Of a stretch of 64,000 nucleotides of DNA, positions 20,826-29,166 are shown one piece after another. The position numbers and the translations under genes are program-made. This DNA comes from Colimorpha sp045597845 (GTDB taxonomy: Bacteria; Bacteroidota; Bacteroidia; Bacteroidales; P3), in assembly GCA_045597845.1 (NCBI GenBank), contig JAZLKZ010000119.1, positions 23,441 through 87,440 of the forward strand. Direction: 5' to 3'. The notes beneath the pieces were generated by a model. That model was given only the letters and a program-made list of their open reading frames with translations, ran no database searches and was not told the origin of the DNA. Numbering within the stretch: position 1 is the stretch's first letter; the number at the start of each line of letters is the position of its first letter.

Positions 20826-20860
20826 AAGTCCCAATGCGTAAGCAGCGGGACTTGTTATTT
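20826..20860. terminator. Terminator of the junction ncRNA
   Basis: AAGTCCC (20826-20832) pairs with GGGACTT (20847-20853), followed by GTTATTTTAT. The stem ends where the convergent ATPase gene ends (20855), so it may stop transcripts from both sides. Confidence 0.7.
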
Positions 20861-22183
20861 TATCATTTTCCCGACTTTGGAATATTCTTTGCGAATGCCT
20901 TCGATTAAGTCTTTTTTCGAGATGATGGTTTCATTCCTACTCATGGCTAGTAAAGAACAATATTGAACAACGTTGATTATGGAACCTCCTGCTAATTCGT
21001 AATCCTCTGCAATCTGATGAAGGTCGATGTCGTTGTTCAACTTGCATCGCGAAGGGAAAGATTCTCTCCATAATCTTTCGCGCTCTTTGCTCGTTGGCAT
21101 ACTGAATCGTACCATAATCTGAAATCTTCTTGCAAACGCTTCATCAATATTCGACTTTAAGTTCGTGGATAGGATAACTAATCCTTTGTAATTTTCTACG
21201 CGTTGTAATAAATAGGCAACTTCTTGATTCGCATATCTGTCATGTGCGTCTTTAACGTTTGTGCGTTTGCCGAAGAGAGCGTCGGCCTCATCGAAAAATA
21301 AAATCCAGTCCTTTCCTTCTGCCATGTCAAATACTTTGGATAGATTTTTTTCGGTTTCTCCAATATATTTTGATACCACCATAGAAAGATCAATACTAAA
21401 TACTTGTTTTCCGACTTCTTTCCCAATCAGTGTTGCAGTGAAGGTTTTTCCGCTTCCTGAAGGGCCGTAAAAAAGTGCACGGTAACCGGGCTTTATTTTC
21501 CCTTCAAGTCCCCATTCGCTTCGAATGCGTTCTCCATACTGAACCCACATCTTGATTTCGTTTATCTGAGTCATGGTCGCTTCGTCAAGGACTAGTTCGT
21601 CCCAAGAGCGCGATGTAGAGATTGTTTTGGCTGGGAATTCGTTTGAAAAATGAGGAACAAATGGTCGCTCAAAAATAAGTTGATCCATCAATTCAAGAGA
21701 AGGAACCAGTTCCCAATTGGAAAAGGAAAAATAATCTGATCCTTTTCGGAAAGATAACATTGGGGCGAACAAATGATGATGGGTGAAAAAGGCTGCAAGG
21801 TCTATTTTTCTTTGCACATCACCGCCGGCTAAAATGAAAAGTGCTGTTGCCAATGTCGGTTTGATAGATCCGTCTTTTTCGTCGTCAACGCACCCAAATT
21901 CGGCAAATCTCGCTCCAGTATCGGTGTTCTTAACTAAAAAACAATCGAGAATTTGAGGCTTGAGAATGGGAACCCATGTCAAGATATTGAGAATGCGCTC
22001 TTCAAATCCCAGGTTGTTTTCTTTGATATAATAGGCATACGCACATTCCGAATTTTCTACAAATGGGGGCGTAATTGTTTTGATATTGGTGATTTCGCAT
22101 TCTTGATTGAAATACAGTTTTAATCTGGTGACAATGATTTCGGTTAACCATTGTAATTCCTGAGTAATAAAATTGTCTGTCAT
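20855..22183 (-). CDS. eCIS-associated AAA+ ATPase (Afp15/Pvc15-like)
   Basis: About 442 residues. The C-terminal AAA+ domain has Walker A GPSGSGKTFTA, Walker B WILFFDEADALFG, a sensor-1 Asn (ILSTNLKSNIDEAF) and the arginine-finger region EAFARRFQ. The N-terminal half is a winged or all-alpha region found in this ATPase type. Such ATPases are nearly universal in eCIS loci and are needed for particle assembly. ATG 22183 begins 1 base after the upstream stop; a longer start at 22210 would overlap the tape-measure gene by 26 bases. Confidence 0.92.
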   Translation of the reverse strand: MTDNFITQELQWLTEIIVTRLKLYFNQECEITNIKTITPPFVENSECAYAYYIKENNLGFEERILNILTWVPILKPQILDCFLVKNTDTGARFAEFGCVDDEKDGSIKPTLATALFILAGGDVQRKIDLAAFFTHHHLFAPMLSFRKGSDYFSFSNWELVPSLELMDQLIFERPFVPHFSNEFPAKTISTSRSWDELVLDEATMTQINEIKMWVQYGERIRSEWGLEGKIKPGYRALFYGPSGSGKTFTATLIGKEVGKQVFSIDLSMVVSKYIGETEKNLSKVFDMAEGKDWILFFDEADALFGKRTNVKDAHDRYANQEVAYLLQRVENYKGLVILSTNLKSNIDEAFARRFQIMVRFSMPTSKERERLWRESFPSRCKLNNDIDLHQIAEDYELAGGSIINVVQYCSLLAMSRNETIISKKDLIEGIRKEYSKVGKMIK

Positions 22184-22184
22184 A

Positions 22185-23885
22185 TTAGTCGTTTCCATTT
22201 TGCCATTCAACCCATATTGATTTGTGTGCCCATGGGAGTATTATGCTTGATATTTCCCAAGGAATATTGTCCATGAGGATGTCTAAGGCTGAACCTTCAA
22301 CCCGAACCAACCAATAAGGATCTTCGGCGGTGATTATGCCTATTCGTTGTATGAAACTATGCTGAATCCCTTCCATTGAGGTTTTTTCAACGGATTTCCA
22401 GTATTGACTTACTGCGGAAAACAAGTCCTTCGTTTCGAGAATTTCTTGCTTGCTGATTGTGAATTTGTTGTCTATGGGGAAGTTGGGTGGTAGGCCGCAT
22501 AGTATTTTTTCCAGGCAGAGTAAATGAGAATAATGTGGTCCAGTTTTTCCTGACATGTGCCTTAAAAGATGCACTGCATGTATTTGTTTGTTAAATGAGA
22601 AGAAATGGTTGTGTTCGTCAAGTAGTACAGTTCTTTGGAAAAAATTGATCAAGAAAGGATGCAGCAGTATTAATCCTGCATTGTCTGTATGAAAATACAA
22701 GTCGGCATCCACTTGATGGGTGTGGTCTCCCTCGAAAATACCGTCAATGACTCTTTGTGCTGCATTTAGGGATTGGGGTGTTTCGTTTGCGTAGGTGATA
22801 AAAGTATCTATCTTTTTGTACGTGGAGTCTGTTCCATTGGATTGGCCATTGTCGTTGATGTTATGTAGTTCGCTATCTAATATAATGGGATTTTGTTTTT
22901 CTTCATTTGCGGGAGAGGTGTGCTGTTGAGGCTTTTGTGTGTAGGAACTGTTGTCGGGAAAACCATCAAATCTTCGTGTGTCGTTGACTTTACTATGGGT
23001 ATGTCTGATTTCTTGATTGTTTAAAAGCGAGTCCGTGCTGTTTTCGGAGTTGTTGCTATTTTGTTGTTGAATACCAGCATATAATAGTGCGTCTTGAATT
23101 TGTTTGCTGGGGTGCCGGGCAACATCGTTATTGTTGTTGATTAGGTTTGATAATTCATCGAAGGTGCTTGTCGATAGCACTCTTTTTGTTGAAAGCATTG
23201 TGGTCAAAGCATTTATAAGAATGTTCCTTTGTAATCCATGATTGTTTGTTGTGCCTGAAATATTTAGAAAATCAATGTTTTGTGGTGAATCGGTTGAGGG
23301 GCTGGATGAACTTGATGTGACGACATGGTTCCAGGCGCTGAGGATTAGTTGTAGGCTTTGGGTGTTGCTATGTTGTAGTAAACGATAAAAAATGATAGTG
23401 TTGTTACAACAGTCTTCAAACAATAAATGCGAATGATGCTCGTCGGACAATATATAGTTTATATTCTTATTCCACCATCTCTTAGGGCTAAAGTGTTCGG
23501 GTTCCTCGCCCCAAGGTATTTCTTCAAAGCGGATGAAACGGAACATCTCTTCTATTAGTTGAGATTTAGTCCTTTGTGTATTGTGGCTTTCAAATTTGTT
23601 TATTTTTTTGTCATAAATCGAGTGCTCAATAGCATTTGTTAGTAATGTTTTAAGCTTTGTGGGTATATCTTCGATTGCAATATTTCCCAGGTCAAGAACT
23701 AGTTGCTCAATACTAATATTTATGTCTGGGTAATGTTCCAAGACCTCTTGGATGGTTGGGTACATGTATTTGTAAAAATGTCTTTCGGCATCTTCTAGCA
23801 CTTGTTGCTCAGATGAAATGGTTTCGTCGTAGTGCAGTTCAAGTTTGACGCTACCGATGGTGTCTATGTTTTTTGCGTTTGACAT
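22185..23885 (-). CDS. Contractile injection system tape-measure-family protein (CIS_TMP)
   Basis: About 566 residues. The N-terminal segment (IGSVKLELHYDETISSEQQVLEDAERHFYKYMYPTIQEVLEHY) and the C-terminal core (AGLILLHPFLINFFQRTVLL, then HAVHLLRHMSGKTGPHYSHLLCLEKILCGLPPNFPI) match the CIS tape-measure family of Bacteroidota. Between them, residues ~190-360 form a Ser/Asn-rich low-complexity linker. Inferred role: setting tube length. Start 23885 lies 19 bases after the rnz stop; an in-frame ATG at 23915 would overlap rnz. Confidence 0.87.
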   Translation of the reverse strand: MSNAKNIDTIGSVKLELHYDETISSEQQVLEDAERHFYKYMYPTIQEVLEHYPDINISIEQLVLDLGNIAIEDIPTKLKTLLTNAIEHSIYDKKINKFESHNTQRTKSQLIEEMFRFIRFEEIPWGEEPEHFSPKRWWNKNINYILSDEHHSHLLFEDCCNNTIIFYRLLQHSNTQSLQLILSAWNHVVTSSSSSPSTDSPQNIDFLNISGTTNNHGLQRNILINALTTMLSTKRVLSTSTFDELSNLINNNNDVARHPSKQIQDALLYAGIQQQNSNNSENSTDSLLNNQEIRHTHSKVNDTRRFDGFPDNSSYTQKPQQHTSPANEEKQNPIILDSELHNINDNGQSNGTDSTYKKIDTFITYANETPQSLNAAQRVIDGIFEGDHTHQVDADLYFHTDNAGLILLHPFLINFFQRTVLLDEHNHFFSFNKQIHAVHLLRHMSGKTGPHYSHLLCLEKILCGLPPNFPIDNKFTISKQEILETKDLFSAVSQYWKSVEKTSMEGIQHSFIQRIGIITAEDPYWLVRVEGSALDILMDNIPWEISSIILPWAHKSIWVEWQNGND

Positions 23886-23904
23886 GTTCCAATCTTCGAT
23901 AGTT

Positions 23905-24690
23905 CTAGATTCCATACCGTTCGCCGTCGTGGGCGGCGATGGCTGCAGGGAAGATGGCTTGGGCTTCTGCCATGAGGGTGTCGAGTTCTTTGTAGCGGGC
24001 GCTGAAATGGGTCAGTAGCAGTTGCTTGGCATTGGCTTTCTGTGCCAGGGCGGCGGCTTGTGCGGCGGTGCAGTGCAGTTTCTCGTCTGCCACGGCTTGG
24101 AAGTCGTTGGCGAACGTGCTTTCCATACACAAAAGGTTGACGTCCTGTATGTAGGGCAGGATTGTTTCGTCATAGGCGGTGTCGCAGCAGTAGGCATAGC
24201 GACGTGGTGTGCTGTTGGCGCTGCGTGGAATTTCTTCTATCACATAGCCGTAGGTGGGTACGGAGTGACGTAAGGGAAATGCGAAAACCTTGCAGCGTCG
24301 TTCCTCGAAAACCTGTCGATATTCGTTTCCTTCCAACTCGGTGATACGCAGTTCGTAGTTCAATATGGTGTTGGAGTACAGGAAGATGGGCTCAAGGATG
24401 GCTTTGAGGCCTTTGGACCCGACGACGTCTATGGGTTCGGTGCGACCGCAGAGGTGCATGGTGGACAGCAGTCCTGGCAGTCCGAACAAATGGTCGCCGT
24501 GGAGATGTGAGATGCAGACAAGGTTGAAGGATTGCAATTTTTGATGGTAGGCGCGAAGTTGGTTTTGCGTACCTTCGCCGCAGTCGAGCAACATCCTGAA
24601 ACCATTGATGTTGACGGCTTGCGCACTGCAGTGACGCGCGAGTGTTGGAATGGCGGCACCGCTGCCCATTATGGTGGTGAAAAAGTTCAT
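23905..24690 (-). CDS. rnz: Ribonuclease Z (tRNA 3'-processing endonuclease)
   Basis: 261 residues of the metallo-beta-lactamase fold. SHLHGDHLFGLPGLL (H62, H64, D66, H67) is the metal-binding motif II. Later ligands are visible in the FPLRHSVPTYGYVIEE, YCCDTAYDE and LLLTHFSARY segments. RNase Z cuts tRNA precursors 3' of the discriminator base. The protein is somewhat shorter than the usual ~300 residues. It sits between a DUF4831-like lipoprotein gene (3-base gap) and the eCIS tape-measure gene, all on one strand. Confidence 0.93.
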   Translation of the reverse strand: MNFFTTIMGSGAAIPTLARHCSAQAVNINGFRMLLDCGEGTQNQLRAYHQKLQSFNLVCISHLHGDHLFGLPGLLSTMHLCGRTEPIDVVGSKGLKAILEPIFLYSNTILNYELRITELEGNEYRQVFEERRCKVFAFPLRHSVPTYGYVIEEIPRSANSTPRRYAYCCDTAYDETILPYIQDVNLLCMESTFANDFQAVADEKLHCTAAQAAALAQKANAKQLLLTHFSARYKELDTLMAEAQAIFPAAIAAHDGERYGI

Positions 24691-24692
24691 GA

Positions 24693-25820
24693 TTAGTTGC
24701 TGAAATAAATCAAGTCTCCTGTCTTTTCGTCAAAGCGTGCCTTGAACTTGCCTTTGGGTAGTTCGATAATCGGGCCGAATTGTGCGACTGGCAGCTGCTG
24801 TTGATAGCGAAATAGGTCGGAATAGACAATCACGTCTGCCATCTCGGAACGACGGTATTTGAACAGCCGACTCTTGTCGGGGTTCTGATTATGCTCCAGA
24901 CGATAACGGATGAAACGTGAGGCGTTTTTCATGTTGTCGATGCAGCGGATGTTGCAGCTTACCGCCACGGCTTCGGCATCGGTGGAGTCGGTGATGCCCT
25001 TCGAAGGAGAATAGTAGAACACCACGACGGTTTGGTCGTCAATCAGGTTTTTCTCGTCCTTGGGTTCTACGACAAAACGCACGGTCTCGGTGGTCTGCTT
25101 GCCGATGAATTGTTGCGTCAGCGTGGCTTCTTGTCGGTCGATCTGTTGAAGCATCAACTGAAGTGTCTCTGCGGAATATTGTTCGTCGCTTTCGCCTTCC
25201 AACAGCTGCAGTCTGCGCTCTTGCAAGGCTCCGATGCGCTCGGCGGCGTCTTCGGCGCGTTGGCGTAGGCTACGCGAGTCTTTGCGCGAAGAAGCTAATG
25301 AGGGATGTCCTGGCCGGTCGCCACGAACGTAGAAGGTGTCGGTGCGGTCGTAGAGGTTATAGGATGCCTGCTGCTCGTTGTCGGGGTTAAGTGCCTTGTG
25401 ATGGGTGCTGTTTGAAGAGGCAGCTTCGGTTTCGTCCATGCCAATGGAACGCAGTAGGTTGCGTTGGTCTACCTGAAGCGTCACGCCCTTGGGATTGACA
25501 AAATAGTATCGGTCGGGATCGGCTTTGATACGGGTGGAAAGGGTGATGCCTTCTATGGCGTAGCGAGCCTTGGAATTGTCGAAGGCGAGCATCTCCTCGG
25601 CAAACTCGGCAAAAGGAATGCCAGAGGTGTCGCGGTAGGAAAATTGCACATCGATGCAGATTTCTGTACGCGGTAGGGCGTAGAGCATACCTCCTTTCAC
25701 TGTGCGTGGAGGCTTCGATTTTGCGGAATATACTGCGTATTTCCCGAGGCATCCAGAGCAGAGCAGGCAACCTCCCAATACGGCCCCCAATGCGATATGA
25801 CGTAATGTGTTATTTTGCAT
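24693..25820 (-). CDS. Lipoprotein resembling DUF4831
   Basis: 375 residues with a lipoprotein signal (LGAVLGGCLLCSGC, Cys near residue 24). Next come GMLYALPRTEICIDVQFSYRDTSG, a mid-region coiled-coil-like stretch (QRAEDAAERIGALQERRLQLLEGES), and a C-terminal FGPIIELPKGKFKARFDEKTGDLIYF. The pattern resembles Bacteroidota DUF4831 proteins of unknown function. It overlaps the symporter gene upstream by 11 bases and ends 3 bases before rnz, indicating an operon. Confidence 0.7.
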   Translation of the reverse strand: MQNNTLRHIALGAVLGGCLLCSGCLGKYAVYSAKSKPPRTVKGGMLYALPRTEICIDVQFSYRDTSGIPFAEFAEEMLAFDNSKARYAIEGITLSTRIKADPDRYYFVNPKGVTLQVDQRNLLRSIGMDETEAASSNSTHHKALNPDNEQQASYNLYDRTDTFYVRGDRPGHPSLASSRKDSRSLRQRAEDAAERIGALQERRLQLLEGESDEQYSAETLQLMLQQIDRQEATLTQQFIGKQTTETVRFVVEPKDEKNLIDDQTVVVFYYSPSKGITDSTDAEAVAVSCNIRCIDNMKNASRFIRYRLEHNQNPDKSRLFKYRRSEMADVIVYSDLFRYQQQLPVAQFGPIIELPKGKFKARFDEKTGDLIYFSN

Positions 25821-27294
25821 GACAGTGTTGTTTTTTGCTGACGATTAGCAATCCGATATAGGTGAGCAATCCGTTGAGCAACAGTATTTCAAATCCGAAT
25901 TTGTAGCCCCAGAACCAATCTGCCGAATTGAGTTTGAGGATGTAGCATACAACTGGGCTGACGACAGCGATGACAGGCACCCAGCGGTCGCGCACGGTAC
26001 GTTTGGAGAAGAGTCCGAAGGTGTAGAGACCCAGCAGCGGTCCGTAGGTGAATCCGGCGATGTCAAAAAGGGTGTCAATGAGCGATTGGTTGTGAAACGG
26101 CCTGAAGGCGATGATGATGAGTAGATATATTCCAGCAAACATGATGTGCACCCGGCGACGGGTGCGAAGTTGGCGGCGTTCTTCGTTCTCGGAGTGTTCT
26201 TTGCGGTCGAATCCCAAGAAGTCGTAGCAGAATGTGGTGGTGAGGGCCGTGAGGGTGCCATCGGCGCTGGAATAGCCTGCCGCTACCATTCCCAGCACAA
26301 AGAATACGGCTGTGAAGGCGCTCAGCGAGAAGGCGATGGATGGGAAAATCTTGTCGCCAACCACCACGCCGGCATCGTTTACTGGAAGCGCAAATCCTGT
26401 TTTCGAGGCGTAAGCCACCAAGGCTGCACCTAAGGCCAAGAACAAAACATTGACAACGATGAATAACAGGCTGGATGTTACAACGTTCTTTTGGGCGTCA
26501 CGCAGCGATTTGCAGGTGAGGTTTTTCTGCATCATGTCTTGGTCGAGCCCGGTCATTGTGATAGTGATGAATGCGCCGCTGAGAATCTGTTTCCAATAGT
26601 ATTTCGGGGCGTGGACATCGGTCTCAAAAACCTTTGTGAATCCGGCGTCAGACGATTGTTTGAGTAAGTCAATCAACGAGATGTCGAGCTTGTTTAAGAT
26701 GGCTACTACCGTGGCGATGGCTGCCAAAAGGAGAAATGTTGTCTGCAAGGTGTCGGTCCAGACCACGGTTTTGAGTCCACCGCGGAAAGTGTATAGGAGG
26801 ATGATGGCGATGAACACGACGGCTGGGACCCAAAATGGAATGACCCAGGCTCGGAACACGAACTCGTAAAGCACGAATACCACGAGGTACATTCGCAGCG
26901 CAGATCCCAAGAGGCGGGAGATGATGAAAAACAATGCACCCGTCTTTTCCGAAGAGGTGCCGAATCGCTGTTCCAAATAGGAGTAGATGGAGGTGAGGTT
27001 GAGTCGGTAGTAGAGCGGTAGCAATACGAATGCGATGACGGCGTAACCGATTACATATCCGAAAACTAAAGGAAGGTAGGTGAATCCTCCGCTATAGACT
27101 CCGCCTGGAACCGACATGAATGTTACGCCCGACAGAGATGCACCGATCATACCGTAGGCAACCACCGGCCAAGGCGATTTGCGTTGCCCTCTGAAGAAGT
27201 CGTCGTTGTTGGCACTTTTGCGTGAAGAAGCCCACATAACAATGAACAACAACAGGGTATATATTGCAAAACAAACAAGAATAGTGAGTTCCAT
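25810..27294 (-). CDS. Sodium:solute symporter (SSS family)
   Basis: About 494 residues, MELTILVCFAIYTLLLFIVMWASSRKSANNDDFFRGQRKSPW..., with roughly 13 hydrophobic segments and the SSS signature around GMIGASLSGVTFMSVPGGVYSGGFTYLPLVFGYVIGY. Later comes GLDQDMMQKNLTCKS, a conserved SSS element. It imports an unidentified solute with Na+. Start 27294 is used because the -7 box at 27319-27326 lies so close to an upstream in-frame TTG that the latter would fall outside the transcript. Confidence 0.92.
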   Translation of the reverse strand: MELTILVCFAIYTLLLFIVMWASSRKSANNDDFFRGQRKSPWPVVAYGMIGASLSGVTFMSVPGGVYSGGFTYLPLVFGYVIGYAVIAFVLLPLYYRLNLTSIYSYLEQRFGTSSEKTGALFFIISRLLGSALRMYLVVFVLYEFVFRAWVIPFWVPAVVFIAIILLYTFRGGLKTVVWTDTLQTTFLLLAAIATVVAILNKLDISLIDLLKQSSDAGFTKVFETDVHAPKYYWKQILSGAFITITMTGLDQDMMQKNLTCKSLRDAQKNVVTSSLLFIVVNVLFLALGAALVAYASKTGFALPVNDAGVVVGDKIFPSIAFSLSAFTAVFFVLGMVAAGYSSADGTLTALTTTFCYDFLGFDRKEHSENEERRQLRTRRRVHIMFAGIYLLIIIAFRPFHNQSLIDTLFDIAGFTYGPLLGLYTFGLFSKRTVRDRWVPVIAVVSPVVCYILKLNSADWFWGYKFGFEILLLNGLLTYIGLLIVSKKQHCHAK

Positions 27295-27318
27295 TGGAAA
27301 TTCGTAGAATAATAATTG

Positions 27319-27326
27319 CAAAAATA
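27319..27326 (-). promoter_or_regulatory. Symporter promoter -7 box (divergent pair)
   Basis: TATTTTTG on the minus strand, about 25 bases before the symporter ATG. It lies 13 bases from the oppositely facing -7 box at 27340-27347, so the two promoters overlap. Confidence 0.65.
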
Positions 27327-27339
27327 CATTTTTTTTTTG

Positions 27340-27347
27340 TACTTTTG
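27340..27347 (+). promoter_or_regulatory. Promoter -7 box for the 27.4-kb secreted protein and era
   Basis: TACTTTTG fits TAnnTTTG and lies 70 bases before the next plus-strand ATG. It is the partner of the divergent symporter promoter. Confidence 0.6.
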
Positions 27348-27417
27348 CATAATGAAATAAATATTCGATTTCTTCGTTACTTTATAAAGTTTTGTAATAC
27401 AAAAGACAACTACCATT

Positions 27418-28200
27418 ATGAAGATAAGAACACTTTTCCTTTCGCTGCTTTTAGTCGCTGGAATCAATGATATTTGCGCTCAAAACCGTGTCGCCGACGT
27501 GCGGCGTGATGGTTTTGTGGGCCGTGTGCGTCAAGTCAGCTCCAACATGTACGAGGCGGTTTCCGACGATGACAATGTGCAACGTGGCGATTTGCTGGAA
27601 AGAACCCAAACAACCTATAGCGCCAAGGGTGAGCGCCGAGGCATGGTCTATTTCTCCGTTGCCGAAGAGAACGTGATGTTCCGTTCCCGCTACAAACGCG
27701 ACGCCTTCGGGCAGACTACCTTGGAACAGATTGTCGACGACGACGAGAATGTGATAGGACGCACCTATTACATCTACGACCCCAATTTCTACCTCGTGGA
27801 AAGCTATGTGGAAGACGCCGAGCGCCAAGTGGAATGCCGTACGCTGTACAAATACGACGGCTCTGGCCGCGTAAGCCATCGCAGCCTCAACGACCCCGAA
27901 AACAATGTCTATAGACGTGAGGTTTACACCTACAACGCCGACGGTACCGTGCTGAAGGTCGTTGTCTATGACCGCGAGAAAAAGAAAATGCAGGAACTTC
28001 GCTACGAATACGACGACCATCGCCAGCCCGTGACGTTGATGCGCTACGATTATACCGAGGAAGAACCTGAGGTGTTTATCACAATCTATCGTTATCGCTA
28101 CGACGACAATGGCAACTGGGTGCAGAAGACTGAATATTCCGAAGATGGAGGCATGGCCAATGCCGAGTACATTACCGAACGTACCATCGAATACTTTTAG
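27418..28200 (+). CDS. Exported protein with YD/RHS-like tandem strands
   Basis: 260 residues with a signal peptide (MKIRTLFLSLLLVAGINDICAQ). The rest consists of ~20-residue repeats of the form Y.YD..G....., e.g. YKYDGSGRVSHRSLND, YTYNADGTVLKVVVYD, YEYDDHRQPVTLMRYD and YRYDDNGNWVQKTEY, as in YD/RHS-type beta strands. It is probably periplasmic or at the surface. No enzymatic motif is seen. It lies 11 bases upstream of era and likely shares its transcript. Confidence 0.72.
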   Translation: MKIRTLFLSLLLVAGINDICAQNRVADVRRDGFVGRVRQVSSNMYEAVSDDDNVQRGDLLERTQTTYSAKGERRGMVYFSVAEENVMFRSRYKRDAFGQTTLEQIVDDDENVIGRTYYIYDPNFYLVESYVEDAERQVECRTLYKYDGSGRVSHRSLNDPENNVYRREVYTYNADGTVLKVVVYDREKKKMQELRYEYDDHRQPVTLMRYDYTEEEPEVFITIYRYRYDDNGNWVQKTEYSEDGGMANAEYITERTIEYF

Positions 28201-28211
28201 TCGTAAGTGAT

Positions 28212-29090
28212 ATGCACAAGGCAGGATTCGTAAACATCATCGGCAACCCCAACGTGGGCAAGTCAACGTTGATGAACGCCCTTGTGGGCGAAAACCTTTC
28301 CATCATTACCAGCAAGGCACAGACTACGCGTCACCGCATTATGGGCATCGTAAACGGCGAAGATTTCCAGATCGTCTATACCGATACGCCAGGCATCGTC
28401 AATCCACATTATAAACTCCACGAGAGCATGATGGGTTTCGTGAACACCGCCCTGCAAGATGCGGACCTTTTTTTGTTGGTGACGGAGATAGGCGAGACCT
28501 TCAAAAATCAGGAAGTGCTGCATCGGATTATCGAGAGCGATGTCCCGGTCATATTGGTTATCAATAAAATCGACCTTTCCAACCAACAAACCATTTTGGA
28601 CAAGGTGGCTTATTGGAAAAATCAGATTCCCAGAGCGGTGGTAGTTCCCTGTTCTGCCACGGAACGTTTCAACATCGACACTATCTTCGACACCATCATG
28701 CATTTCTTGCCGGAAAATCCTCCGTATTTTCCCAAAGACGAACTCACCGACCGATCGATGCGTTTTTTTGTGAGTGAGATTATCCGCGAGAAAATCCTCT
28801 TGTATTATCAGAAAGAAATTCCGTACAGCTGCGAGGTGGCGGTGGAAAGCTATGAGGAAAAGGATGGTATCGACAATATCTCCGCACTGATTTTTGTGGA
28901 GCGGGAGTCGCAGAAGGCCATCTTGATTGGCCATCAAGGAAAGTCTCTCAAAAAGGTGGGCGTTGAGGCGCGCAAAGACATTGAGGAGTTTTCTCACAAA
29001 AAATGTTTCTTGCAGCTGCACGTCAAGGTCTTGAAGGATTGGCGCAACAGCGACCGAGCTCTTCGTCAGTTCGGCTACGAGCAAGACTGA
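28212..29090 (+). CDS. era: GTPase Era
   Basis: 292 residues with G1 GNPNVGKSTLMNAL, the TTRHRIMG switch, G3 DTPGI, G4 NKIDL and a C-terminal KH domain (IREKILLYYQKEIPYSCEVAVE, then ILIGHQGKSLKKVGVEARKDIEEF). Era binds the 3' end of 16S rRNA and assists 30S assembly. It is followed by a strong terminator. Confidence 0.97.
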   Translation: MHKAGFVNIIGNPNVGKSTLMNALVGENLSIITSKAQTTRHRIMGIVNGEDFQIVYTDTPGIVNPHYKLHESMMGFVNTALQDADLFLLVTEIGETFKNQEVLHRIIESDVPVILVINKIDLSNQQTILDKVAYWKNQIPRAVVVPCSATERFNIDTIFDTIMHFLPENPPYFPKDELTDRSMRFFVSEIIREKILLYYQKEIPYSCEVAVESYEEKDGIDNISALIFVERESQKAILIGHQGKSLKKVGVEARKDIEEFSHKKCFLQLHVKVLKDWRNSDRALRQFGYEQD

Positions 29091-29110
29091 TGGGTTTTGA
29101 AGAAGATAAA

Positions 29111-29149
29111 AAAAGAAGAAGTGCCGATTGACACTTCTTCTTTTTTTCG
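29111..29149. terminator. Terminator after era, bidirectional
   Basis: AAAAAGAAGAAGTG (29111-29124) pairs with CACTTCTTCTTTTT (29133-29146), with A and T runs at the ends. It serves era and, in reverse, the rplY gene. Confidence 0.88.
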
Positions 29150-29166
29150 TAGTCTCAAATTGGAGA

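Larger units (their letters stand above)
20587..20860 (+). ncRNA. Putative ncRNA with three tandem tRNA-core-like modules
   Basis: A ~270-nt unit with a consensus promoter and a terminator and no credible ORF. It contains three T-arm-like hairpins whose 7-base loops all fit TTCRANY: TTCGATT (20681-20687, 5-bp AAAGG/CCTTT stem), TTCAATT (20735-20741, GAGG/CCTT) and TTCGAAT (20792-20798, TGG/CCA). Each is preceded by a CTG..CAG hairpin and by a D-arm-like hairpin with GG in its loop. Modules are 54-61 bases apart, about the size of a tRNA without its acceptor stem. No acceptor stem or CCA is seen, so these are not ordinary tRNAs. Function is unknown. Confidence 0.65.

Noticed and set aside
6320..23885. 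Interpretation of the island as a contractile-tailed prophage
   Set aside because: No capsid, portal, terminase, lysis or integrase genes. DUF4157, DUF4255, CIS_TMP and the AAA+ ATPase are eCIS hallmarks.
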